A DNA stretch of 64,000 nt from Variovorax ginsengisoli (lineage in GTDB: Bacteria; Pseudomonadota; Gammaproteobacteria; Burkholderiales; Burkholderiaceae_C): the NCBI RefSeq assembly GCF_030486595.1, contig NZ_JAUJZH010000012.1:62001-126000 (forward strand), in the 5' to 3' direction. Of the stretch, positions 1-7,007 are shown piece by piece. The translations under genes were made by a program, and so were the position numbers. Every line of letters starts with the position of its first letter. Position 1 is the stretch's first letter. Under the pieces are notes generated by a model that searched no databases, had not been told where the DNA came from, and worked only from the letters and a program-made list of their open reading frames with translations.

Positions 1-1
1 G

Positions 2-664
2 GACGCCGATCTGATCACGCTCGGCGAAGCCTGTGCGGACGCTCCCCTCGTGACGGGCGGCTCTGGCATGGCCCAGGGCCTGCCGGCCAATTTCCGTCGG
101 AGCGGGACGCTGCCCGACGCCGACGCCTCGCTCCTGCCGCGCATCGCCGGCCCGGCCGTCGTGCTTTCGGGCAGTGCATCCGTGGCGACCAATGGCCAGG
201 TCGCTGCCTGGCTTCGCGGCGGGCGCCGGGGCTTTCGCATCGAACCGCTCGCCCTGGCGCGCGGGGAATCGGTTGTGGCTGCGGCGCTCGACTTCATCGA
301 TGCAGGAGAGACGACGCTCGTCTATGCGACCAGCGGCGCCGATGAAGTGCGCCGGGTGCAGGCGGAACTCGGCGCGGCGCATGCCGGGGCACTGGTCGAG
401 CAAGCCCTGGGGCAGATCGCGGCCCGGCTGCGCGAGCGGGGCACGCGTCGCTTCGTCGTGGCCGGCGGCGAGACCTCGGGCGCGGTTGTCCAGGCCCTGG
501 GGCTGAGGGCGTTGCGGATCGGCGCTCAGATCGATCCCGGCGTGCCGGAGACGCATTCGTTCGGCGCGGGCGAGCCATTGGCCGTCGTCCTCAAGTCCGG
601 CAACTTCGGCACCGAGGACTTCTTCGATAAAGCCCTGCGACACCTAGAGGGACCCGTCGCGTGA
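2..664 (+). CDS. otnK: 3-oxo-tetronate kinase, C-terminal part (partial at window start)
   Basis: The reading frame is already open at base 2 and no start codon is in the window, so only about the last 220 residues are visible. The family (four-carbon acid sugar kinase, OtnK) phosphorylates 3-oxo-tetronates at C4 in the cytoplasm. The visible part matches the C-terminal nucleotide-binding domain: a Gly-rich VVAGGETSGAV segment, the ALRIGAQIDPGVP stretch and a closing LKSGNFGTEDFF motif typical of this family. The stop codon overlaps the GTG start of the next gene (GTGA), which is a decarboxylase acting on the kinase product, so the two are translationally coupled. Family and pathway order are established; the specific sugar acid cannot be read here. 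Confidence 0.88.
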   Translation, partial: DADLITLGEACADAPLVTGGSGMAQGLPANFRRSGTLPDADASLLPRIAGPAVVLSGSASVATNGQVAAWLRGGRRGFRIEPLALARGESVVAAALDFIDAGETTLVYATSGADEVRRVQAELGAAHAGALVEQALGQIAARLRERGTRRFVVAGGETSGAVVQALGLRALRIGAQIDPGVPETHSFGAGEPLAVVLKSGNFGTEDFFDKALRHLEGPVA

Positions 665-1311
665 CCGCAGGGCCGACCGACGAAACCCGCCTTCGGGAAG
701 AAATTGCCGAGGTCGGGGCCAGCCTGCATGCGCGCGGCTACACCAGCGGAACCTCAGGCAATATCAGCGCGCGGCTGGCCGATGGGTGGCTCATCACCCC
801 GACGGACGCTTGCCTCGGGCGGCTCGATCCGGCACGGCTCGCCAAGGTCACAGCGGACGGCGAATGGACGTCAGGTGATGCGCCCTCGAAGACGCTGGGT
901 TTGCACCGCGCCATCTACGCGGGCAATGCGGGTGCGCAGTGTGTCCTGCACACGCATTCGACGCATCTGGTGGCTCTGACGCTGGTCGGCGCCTATTCCG
1001 AAGACGCCGTGCTGCCGCCGATCACCCCTTATCAGGTGATGAAGATCGGCCGCGTCCCGCTGATTCCGTATGCCCGGCCGGGCTCGCCCGTTGTGGCCGG
1101 CCAGGTCTCGGCGCTCGCCTGCGACGTGCGCGGGGTACTGCTGGAGCGTCTCGGACCGGTTGTCTGGAGTTCGAGCGTCACGCGCGCCGGCGCCGCGCTC
1201 GAAGAGCTGGAGGAAACGGCGCGACTCTGGCTGATGCGTGAGCCGCGACCGGCACGCTTGACCGATGCGCAGGTCCACGAACTCGAAATGGCGTTCGGCG
1301 TGCGCTGGTAG
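661..1311 (+). CDS. otnC: 3-oxo-tetronate 4-phosphate decarboxylase (class II aldolase family)
   Basis: This 216-residue class II aldolase/adducin protein is predicted to decarboxylate 3-oxo-tetronate 4-phosphate to dihydroxyacetone phosphate, directly downstream of the kinase. GTG at 661 is chosen because it overlaps the otnK stop. Seen in the sequence: GTSGNISAR near residue 30 (phosphate loop) and LHTHSTHL near residue 97, which supplies two zinc-ligand histidines. The family normally has a third ligand in an LLxNHGPVV motif; here the same place reads LLERLGPVV, so the Asn-His pair is Arg-Leu. The gene may be a variant or a damaged enzyme. The family call is firm, the activity is not. Confidence 0.85.
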   Translation: MTAGPTDETRLREEIAEVGASLHARGYTSGTSGNISARLADGWLITPTDACLGRLDPARLAKVTADGEWTSGDAPSKTLGLHRAIYAGNAGAQCVLHTHSTHLVALTLVGAYSEDAVLPPITPYQVMKIGRVPLIPYARPGSPVVAGQVSALACDVRGVLLERLGPVVWSSSVTRAGAALEELEETARLWLMREPRPARLTDAQVHELEMAFGVRW

Positions 1312-1373
1312 TCCGGGCGGTGGCGCGGGGCGAGGCGCATAATTTCTCATCCCCACCCTCCACGGGCACTGAC

Positions 1374-1841
1374 ATGGAAAAGCTCGATCAAGCGAAGGTC
1401 GTCTCCGTGCTTAACCGGCTTCTGGAAGCCGAGCTGGCCGGCGTGGTGCGCTACACCCACTACTCCTTCCTGGTGTTCGGATTCGGCCGGATTCCCATCG
1501 TCTCGTGGCTGCGCGAACAGGCCAACGAATCGCTGCTGCACGCGCAGCAGGTCGGCGAGTGGATCACCACGCTCGGCGAGTACCCCTCGCTCGCCATCGG
1601 GTCGCTGCTCGATTCGCACCAGCACGACATCGCCGCCATGCTGCGCGAATCGCTCGCCAGCGAGGCGCGTGCACTGGCCTTGTATCGCGAACTGCTGTCG
1701 CAGGTGGAAGGGCGCTCCGTGGCGCTGGAGGAGTTCGCGCGCCAGATGATCCACGCCGAGGAGTTGCACGCCGCGGACGTCGACAAGATGCTGCGCAAGC
1801 CAGGCGATGTGGCAGCGTTCTCGGCGAAGCCGGTGCCGTAG
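1374..1841 (+). CDS. bacterioferritin-like ferritin-fold protein
   Basis: A 155-residue four-helix-bundle protein of the bacterioferritin/ferritin-like type, predicted to be cytoplasmic and to bind or oxidise iron. ATG 1374 gives the usual length; the frame is open for 18 codons further up but these look non-coding. Carboxylate and histidine ligands recur with helix spacing: LLEAELAGVVRYTHY in helix 1, EQANESLLHAQQV in helix 2, ESLASEARALALY in helix 3 and MIHAEELHAADV in helix 4, the expected di-iron pattern. There is no clear haem-ligand methionine, so it could be a non-haem bacterioferritin-like protein. It stands alone on the plus strand with no partner gene such as bfd nearby. Confidence 0.8.
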   Translation: MEKLDQAKVVSVLNRLLEAELAGVVRYTHYSFLVFGFGRIPIVSWLREQANESLLHAQQVGEWITTLGEYPSLAIGSLLDSHQHDIAAMLRESLASEARALALYRELLSQVEGRSVALEEFARQMIHAEELHAADVDKMLRKPGDVAAFSAKPVP

Positions 1842-1864
1842 TTCATCGCCGGCGAGCCGACGTC

Positions 1865-1972
1865 CGGTTCCGGGCCGATGGTGACCAAAGCCTTCAACTG
1901 CGACTTCATGCCGATGCCCGCGATGGCGGCCACCAGGCACCATCGCGAGAAATCGCCCGGCGGCACGTGGGT
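1865..1972 (-). pseudogene. remnant of a YeiH/UPF0324-type membrane protein
   Basis: On the minus strand this stretch translates to a segment ending in SRWCLVAAIAGIGMKSQLKA, followed by a few more family-like residues. This resembles the conserved C-terminal core of the YeiH family of putative sulfate exporters, in which an AIAxxGMKT-like motif precedes the last membrane helices. Before and after about 36 residues the match stops, and the frame runs on antisense into the bacterioferritin-like gene. No complete YeiH gene is present. The identification rests on recall of the family motif, so it is moderate. Confidence 0.45.
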
Positions 1973-2112
1973 CCAGTCCCAGTCATGGCGAGAGCGGTTT
2001 GTTCGCTGGGTCAACCTCTGCACGCCAAACCTGGAGAAATGGCGTCATGACCCTACTCACCTAAGTCTGTTTCCTTCAGGATCTAATTGACAACCGCCTT
2101 GGAGGAACGAAT

Positions 2113-2985
2113 ATGTCCCGATCGAGCACGCCCAGCGCGCTCGGCATATCGAGCGGCTTCGCTGGGCTGGGCCCGGCCCCGCTGACTGTCTTGGGGGTGG
2201 TTTTCTGGGCTTTGTCAGGCAGCGACTTTCGCCGTCGGGTAGGTGCTGCATTGATGGGCGCGGGCGTGGCGTGCTCGATGGGCTGCACCGTGGGGCATGG
2301 CCTGTATGCGCTTTCGGCCGCGAGCGCCATCGAGTTGCGACAAAGGGTTTCTAGTTCCCAGCAGCGCGTCGCAGACGACCTGAGAAAAGCCAACGAGGAC
2401 AATGTCCAGCTTCGTCGCAGCATGCTCGATCTTTCCAACCAGATGGAGGAGTTGCGCAAAGAAGTCGCGAACGTGCGCGGACAAAACGAGGGGCTGGCCC
2501 ATGGCATGGCCGATATGCAGCGAGGCCAGACGGGCACGGAACAGAGCGCTGGCGAGCGCAATGTTGCGTCGACCATGGTCTTGGTGGATGGCCAGCGGTT
2601 TGTCGTCGGCCCAGCCGAGAAGCATGCGTTTGAAGCGGCGCTTGCCACCCTCCGCGAAGGCGACATTGCCCAGGCACAAGATGGCCTTGTGGCTTTCGTC
2701 AAGCACTATCCGCAAAGCAGATACAAGCCTTCTGCGCTGTTTTGGCTGGGTAGTGTCCAGTACGCCCTGCACAACTACTTGGACGCTGAAGTCAATTTCC
2801 GGGCGCTGGTGACGGCCGAGCCCAGTCATTTGCGCGCACCCGACGCGCTGTTGTCCGTGGCCGATTGCCAAGTAGAACTCATGAATGTCAAAGCGGCCCG
2901 CCGGACGCTTCAAGACGTCGTAGACGCGTATCCAGAATCCGAAGCGGCTGACGTGGCCGAGGAACGCCTGGCCAAGCTCCAATGA
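2113..2985 (+). CDS. CpoB/YbgF-like coiled-coil TPR protein
   Basis: A 290-residue protein built like CpoB (YbgF), the periplasmic partner of Tol-Pal. After about residue 75 there is a coiled coil (roughly residues 77-135, rich in Gln, Arg, Glu and Leu heptads), then a variable linker, and from about residue 175 TPR-like repeats (FEAALATLREGDIAQAQDGL, ALFWLGSVQYALHNYLDAEV and so on). ATG 2113 is chosen for its GGAGG ribosome-binding site. That gives an odd N terminus with two hydrophobic stretches (about 22-34 and 45-72) instead of one simple signal peptide. There is no tol or pal gene beside it, so a Tol-Pal role is only inferred. An alternative start is ATG 2254. Confidence 0.7.
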   Translation: MSRSSTPSALGISSGFAGLGPAPLTVLGVVFWALSGSDFRRRVGAALMGAGVACSMGCTVGHGLYALSAASAIELRQRVSSSQQRVADDLRKANEDNVQLRRSMLDLSNQMEELRKEVANVRGQNEGLAHGMADMQRGQTGTEQSAGERNVASTMVLVDGQRFVVGPAEKHAFEAALATLREGDIAQAQDGLVAFVKHYPQSRYKPSALFWLGSVQYALHNYLDAEVNFRALVTAEPSHLRAPDALLSVADCQVELMNVKAARRTLQDVVDAYPESEAADVAEERLAKLQ

Positions 2986-3162
2986 GCCAGCACGCGCGGC
3001 TGATTGGTGACGCGGACTAAAGCGCTTCCAAGCGACCGTTCGGTTTCGCGAACTTGGTTGTCACCCGTGCCGGCAAGGCCCTCTCAGGTTGTTGCCTCCA
3101 AGCCTCCGCGAGCCGATGCTCCATACCCAACGAGCAACGCCAGGACGAAGGCCGCGAAGGCA

Positions 3163-3837
3163 TCAGGGAAAGCCGACGAGCTGCGCGAATTCGAGCGCGC
3201 TCGCTCGCGGCATGCGGACCTGGTTCACAGGTGCCGTGTCCTGTGCGAAGCCCATGGACATTCCGCAGGCCGTCACGTGATGCGGCGCCATGCGCAGGTG
3301 CGTCGCGATCACGGGATGGAAGCGCGCGAACGAGACCTGCGGGCAGGTGGCCAGCCCACGCGCACCTGCGGCGATCATCACGCCTTGCACGAACAGCCCC
3401 AAGTCCAGCCAACTGTGTGCCGTCAGCCGCGAGTCGATGCTGAAGATGAGCCCGACGGGCGCGCCAAAGAAGTGGAAGTTCCGCTCGGTCTGCGCTGACC
3501 GGGCCGCGGCATCCAGCCGGTCGATGCCCAGGCACCCGTAGTAGCGGGCCGCGAAGTCCGCCTGACGTGCACCGAAGTCTGGCGGGAGCGGATCCGGAAA
3601 ATGGGAGGAGGGCGGCAGAAGGTCCTCGCGGAAGCTCTTGACCAGGGCATCCCCTAGTTCGCGCATGGGCGCGCCGGCCAGCACATGCACGCGCCACGGC
3701 TGAGTGTTCGAGTTGCTGGGTGCGGTGGCAGCGCAGTCGAGGATGTCGAGCACCGCTCGCGCGGACACAGGGTCCGTTTTGTAGGCGCGCGTCGACCGAC
3801 GCGATCGCAGGATCTGGTCCACGCAGTGGGTGAACAT
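3163..3837 (-). CDS. nitroreductase family protein (FMN-dependent)
   Basis: A 224-residue oxygen-insensitive nitroreductase-fold protein, expected to use FMN and NAD(P)H to reduce a nitro group in the cytoplasm. Visible family features are the RRSTRAY start of the FMN site near residue 13, APSNSNTQPWRVHV near residue 39, and the AGARGLATCPQ loop near residue 157. It lies 3 bp downstream of a Bug receptor gene and in the same direction as the LysR gene beyond it. A broken paralogue lies at 6596-6966, after a pnbB-type gene. By context this intact copy may be the working nitrobenzoate reductase, but substrate cannot be read from sequence. Confidence 0.87.
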   Translation of the reverse strand: MFTHCVDQILRSRRSTRAYKTDPVSARAVLDILDCAATAPSNSNTQPWRVHVLAGAPMRELGDALVKSFREDLLPPSSHFPDPLPPDFGARQADFAARYYGCLGIDRLDAAARSAQTERNFHFFGAPVGLIFSIDSRLTAHSWLDLGLFVQGVMIAAGARGLATCPQVSFARFHPVIATHLRMAPHHVTACGMSMGFAQDTAPVNQVRMPRASALEFAQLVGFP

Positions 3838-3840
3838 GTC

Positions 3841-4827
3841 TCACTCCTCGGAGCGGAACCCGGAGGCGCGAACGATGGGCGCCCAGAAATCCCGCTCGCG
3901 CTGCAACTGCTTCGCGTACTCCTGCGGTGCGAGCGTCAGTGGCTCGAGGCCGATCTGCTCGAAGGCCGTGCGCAGCGCAGGGTCCTTGGTCGCAGACACC
4001 ATCGCCGTGTGCAGCGCCTCGATGGTGCTTTCAGGCGTGCCGGGAGGCGCGAAGATCCCATAGGTCTCGACGCCGCGAACTTTGGGAAACCCCTGCTCGG
4101 TGAAGGTCGCCACCTTGGGCAGGAAGGGTGTGCGCTTGTCGCCGGTGACGCCGAGGATCCGGATGCGTCCTTGCTGCAGGTAGGGCAGGAAATCCGCAAC
4201 GAAGCCGAAGTAGGCCGGGATCTGTCCTCCGATCAGGTCCTGCATGGCAGGGGCGGACCCGCGGTATCCGACGTGCTGCAGCTTCAGCCCTGCCGCATCG
4301 GAGAACTGATACCCCAGGAAATGCGCAAAGGAGCCGGCGGCCGGGGAGGCATAGCTGGCGGCGTCTTGTGCGCGACGGACCCAGTCGACATAGGTCTTCA
4401 CGTCGACAACGCCGGCAGGTGCGGTGCTGCTGACTGCGAATGCACAGGTGGCGGCGACCAGCGGTGACACGGGCCGCAGGTCTGCTGCCGGGTCGTACAT
4501 GAGTCGCGAATACACGTGCGGGTAGATGGTCAGCGCGGAGGTGTGCGTGCAAAGAAGCGTGCCACCGTCGGGCCGTTCGCGCTTGAGCTGGCTGCTGGCG
4601 ATGCGCCCGGCCGCACCCACCCGGTTGTCGACGATGTACTGGCGCCCCTGCTTGCGCCAGGCTTCCGCCAGCTGGCGTGCGGTCGTGTCGAGGGTGCCTC
4701 CGGCCGGATAGCCCACGAGAAGCTTGCCGACGCCGGCCGTCGCCTGTGAGAACGAGGGCGGGAGCCAGCTCGCTGCCGGCACTGTCAAGGCGATCCGCGC
4801 AAATGCGCGACGGTTCATTGCGTTCAT
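3841..4827 (-). CDS. Bug-type tripartite tricarboxylate transporter receptor
   Basis: A periplasmic solute receptor of the TctC/Bug family, about 328 residues from the chosen ATG at 4827; ATG 4839 and 4818 are alternatives. The N terminus is a signal peptide starting MNRRAFARIALTVPAASW. Family landmarks are the GYPAGGTLDTTAR ligand loop, YASPAAGSFAHFLG, a YRGSAPAMQDLIGGQIPAYF block and IFAPPGTPESTIEAL. These receptors bind carboxylates for a TctAB-type permease, and none is in the window. It sits between the LysR gene and the nitroreductase with 3 bp to the latter, so an aromatic carboxylate is a reasonable guess at its ligand. Confidence 0.9.
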   Translation of the reverse strand: MNAMNRRAFARIALTVPAASWLPPSFSQATAGVGKLLVGYPAGGTLDTTARQLAEAWRKQGRQYIVDNRVGAAGRIASSQLKRERPDGGTLLCTHTSALTIYPHVYSRLMYDPAADLRPVSPLVAATCAFAVSSTAPAGVVDVKTYVDWVRRAQDAASYASPAAGSFAHFLGYQFSDAAGLKLQHVGYRGSAPAMQDLIGGQIPAYFGFVADFLPYLQQGRIRILGVTGDKRTPFLPKVATFTEQGFPKVRGVETYGIFAPPGTPESTIEALHTAMVSATKDPALRTAFEQIGLEPLTLAPQEYAKQLQRERDFWAPIVRASGFRSEE

Positions 4828-4945
4828 TCTGCACCCCACACGGTTGGACGATTCGAAGTGGCGGAATGATGGTGGCCAGACGGGCCGAAGGGAACTGAAG
4901 TATTTGCAAGAGCAAGTTGCACGCCGTGCACTTGGGCGGCGCCAG

Positions 4946-5956
4946 CTAGCCGAGGGCCTCCTCGGTCAACCGCGCTGCGTTGGCAACCATCTCGCGCAGC
5001 CAGTTGTGCCCCACGTCATGCTCGTCCCGGCGATGCCAGACTGCGCGGATCGTCGAGGTCCCCGCCGGGTAGGGCGGAGGTCGCCGCAGCAAGTCGCCGT
5101 GCTTGGCCAGCGCGACAGCAAGCGACGCCGGCACGATGGACAGCATGTCGGTGTCCCGAAGGAGCTCCGGTATCGCCAGCGAGTGCGGGACGGTCACGCG
5201 CGTGCGGGGAACCTCGCTCAATTCGCGCAGAGCCTCTTCGAGCGCCTGCCGATCGAACATCTCGGACTGCCGTGCGAGGCCGCGCTCCAGGAAGAAGCCT
5301 CCCACCGCCCCTTCCTCCTGGCCCCCTACCGAGAGGGTGACCAGCGGGAACCTGGTCATGTCGCGCAAGCTGAGCTTGCGGCGCGAGGCAGGGTGCCCCT
5401 TGCGCATCAGGATGGCTTCGCCCTGGGACATCAGCGTGCGCGAGTTCAGGCGGCCCGGCACCTGGGCGAAGATGCCGATGGCGAGGTCGATGCGTCCAAG
5501 ATCGATCTGCTCTGCCAGGTCGAGCCGGGTCGAGGGCCGGATCACGAGGTCCACGCCGGGCGCCGTGTGCTCGAGCTCGCGGGACAGCGGGGCAATGATC
5601 ACCGCGGTGAGATGGTCGTTCGCCGCGATCACGAAGCGCCGCTTCGATTCCTGCGCAGAGAAAGGCTCCACGCCCAGCGTAGCCTGGATCTGGCGCAGCG
5701 CATCGCGCAAGGCTGGCGCCATGGCGGCAGCTCGACCGGTGGGAATCATGCCCTTGCCCGTGCGCATGAAGAGCTCGTCGCCCACCAGTTCGCGCAGCCT
5801 TCCCAGCGCGTGGCTCACCGCGGACTGGGTCAGGTTCAGCCGCTTGCCCGCGACGACCAGGTTGCGCTCTTCATAGATCGCATCGAAGACCTTGAGCAGG
5901 TTGAGGTCCATGCGGCCAAAGCTCATCTGGCGCTCTCCCGGCAAATTGAACGGCAT
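4946..5956 (-). CDS. LysR-type transcriptional regulator of the nitrobenzoate locus
   Basis: A LysR regulator of 336 residues (or 326 from the internal start MSFGRMDLNLLKVFD). The winged helix-turn-helix covers about residues 15-75 (AGKRLNLTQSAVSHALGRLR), and the effector-binding domain follows, with the MSQGEAILMRKGHPASR segment typical of NodD/NahR-like members. It is divergent from pnbB across an 87-bp gap that contains an inverted repeat at 6005-6027. By position it should control pnbB on one side and the receptor and nitroreductase genes on the other. The effector is unknown; nitrobenzoate or a product is inferred from neighbours. Confidence 0.88.
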   Translation of the reverse strand: MPFNLPGERQMSFGRMDLNLLKVFDAIYEERNLVVAGKRLNLTQSAVSHALGRLRELVGDELFMRTGKGMIPTGRAAAMAPALRDALRQIQATLGVEPFSAQESKRRFVIAANDHLTAVIIAPLSRELEHTAPGVDLVIRPSTRLDLAEQIDLGRIDLAIGIFAQVPGRLNSRTLMSQGEAILMRKGHPASRRKLSLRDMTRFPLVTLSVGGQEEGAVGGFFLERGLARQSEMFDRQALEEALRELSEVPRTRVTVPHSLAIPELLRDTDMLSIVPASLAVALAKHGDLLRRPPPYPAGTSTIRAVWHRRDEHDVGHNWLREMVANAARLTEEALG

Positions 5957-6004
5957 GCATTATGAGCTTGCAGAAGCATCAGTTCCCTTCAGTGCGATCA
6001 CGGC

Positions 6005-6027
6005 CGATGATTGCCTTCAGATCATCG
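6005..6027. promoter_or_regulatory. inverted repeat, candidate LysR operator before pnbB
   Basis: CGATGAT at 6005-6011 and ATCATCG at 6021-6027 are perfect 7-bp arms separated by 9 bp. The element lies in the divergent gap, 16 bp upstream of the pnbB start. Arm size and spacing fit a LysR-type (T-N11-A) site; the assignment to the adjacent regulator is inference. Confidence 0.5.
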
Positions 6028-6043
6028 CAGGAGCGCACACACC

Positions 6044-6592
6044 ATGACCACCGAGACCGTTGTCCGAGACCGCGAAGCGCTGATCGAGCGCTCGGCTTCC
6101 TTCCTCGAGGAAGTGAAGGACATGACCGCAGGCACGGCTGTCGAACGCTGGCTGAACCAGAAGTACGGTCCGGACAGCGAGCTCTACCAGACCCTCGCCC
6201 ATCTGGTGAGGAAGGGCGTGGAGGACGGCTGGGCAGCCAACGTCGAGATCGACGGCCCTGCCTACCGTCGCAGCCGCATTGCCGAACCAACCGAGCGCAC
6301 GCAGCACTTCAGCATCACCGCGGTGTACATGGACAGCACCGGCAACAGCCAGGGTCATGCAGACCACCGGCTTCGGGGCCAGTACCACGGGCACCCCTAC
6401 GGCGAGTTCAACATGGTCGTGCCCGTCACGCCTGGCGCTGCCCTGAACGGCCCCAACGGCTGGTGCTTCGGCGGGTGGACCGCACCGTCTCCGGGCAGCC
6501 AGCACTATCCGGAGGCCAAGGAGGGCGCCGTGATCGCTCTTTTCTTCCTGCCCTCGGGTCGGATCTCCTACCACGCTGCGCCGCAGGAGTGA
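6044..6592 (+). CDS. pnbB: 4-hydroxylaminobenzoate lyase-like protein (DUF4863)
   Basis: A 182-residue protein of the DUF4863 family, whose characterised member PnbB converts 4-hydroxylaminobenzoate to protocatechuate plus ammonia in 4-nitrobenzoate degradation. ATG 6044 follows an AGGAG-like site (gcaggagcg). Histidine-rich motifs such as QHFSITAVYMD and GQYHGHPYGEFN, followed by GWCFGGWTAPSPGSQH, suggest a cupin-like metal site, which I infer only. It is followed 3 bp later by the start of a nitroreductase gene, the pnbB-pnbA arrangement, but that second gene is broken. The function comes from family knowledge and context. Confidence 0.75.
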   Translation: MTTETVVRDREALIERSASFLEEVKDMTAGTAVERWLNQKYGPDSELYQTLAHLVRKGVEDGWAANVEIDGPAYRRSRIAEPTERTQHFSITAVYMDSTGNSQGHADHRLRGQYHGHPYGEFNMVVPVTPGAALNGPNGWCFGGWTAPSPGSQHYPEAKEGAVIALFFLPSGRISYHAAPQE

Positions 6593-6595
6593 GCG

Positions 6596-6966
6596 ATGGA
6601 CAATTCAGCAAGTCAACTGGCGCAGGAGGCCATCGCGCAATGCGTGTCGAGCGTCGTGCGCTCCCGTTGCGCCACCCGGGCTTTCAAGCCGCTGCCGCTC
6701 GATCGCAACTGGTCGAAGACATCCTGGAGGATGCCGCGACGGCGCCCAGCGGGGCCAACATCCAGCCCTGGCGCGTCTGCGTGGTCGGTGGCAGCGCCAA
6801 GGACGAACTGGCCGACGCGATGCTGGCGGCCTCTCGCGCAGGCTCCGTGCCGGCGCCCGCGCACTTCCCCGATCCGCTGCCGAAGGTGTTACGCGGGCGA
6901 CTGCAGGATTTCGGCGCGCGCTACTACGCGTCCCTCGGCATCGATCGGAACGACGCGCCCGCGTGA
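6596..6966 (+). pseudogene. frameshifted and truncated nitroreductase (pnbA-like)
   Basis: An ATG right after pnbB opens a frame giving MDNSASQLAQEAIAQCVSSV and continuing to RAFKPLPLD. Near 6703-6706 the homology moves to another frame (QLVEDILEDAATAPSGANIQ and onward), consistent with loss of one base. The second frame continues HFPDPLPKVLRGRLQDFGAR and ends at 6966 after GIDRNDAPA, at a point equivalent to about residue 110 of the intact 224-residue paralogue at 3163-3837. Roughly the C-terminal half is missing, just before the glutamate dehydrogenase gene end. The protein should be non-functional. A sequencing error could explain the frameshift but not the truncation. Confidence 0.85.
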
Positions 6967-7007
6967 TGATCGCTGCGAAGGAGTCTGTCCGCGGCTTTGC
7001 ACGGACA

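Noticed and set aside
1878-2090. 70-residue plus-strand ORF after the bacterioferritin-like gene
   Set aside because: It has no ribosome-binding site and lies antisense to the yeiH scrap.
2986-3162. Possible transposase tail on the minus strand after the nitroreductase gene
   Set aside because: A short stretch (LAEAWRQQPERALPARVT) faintly recalls transposase C termini, but it is too short and unsupported.
4724-5965. Long plus-strand frame across the LysR gene
   Set aside because: It is antisense to a clear LysR regulator and has no recognisable domain.
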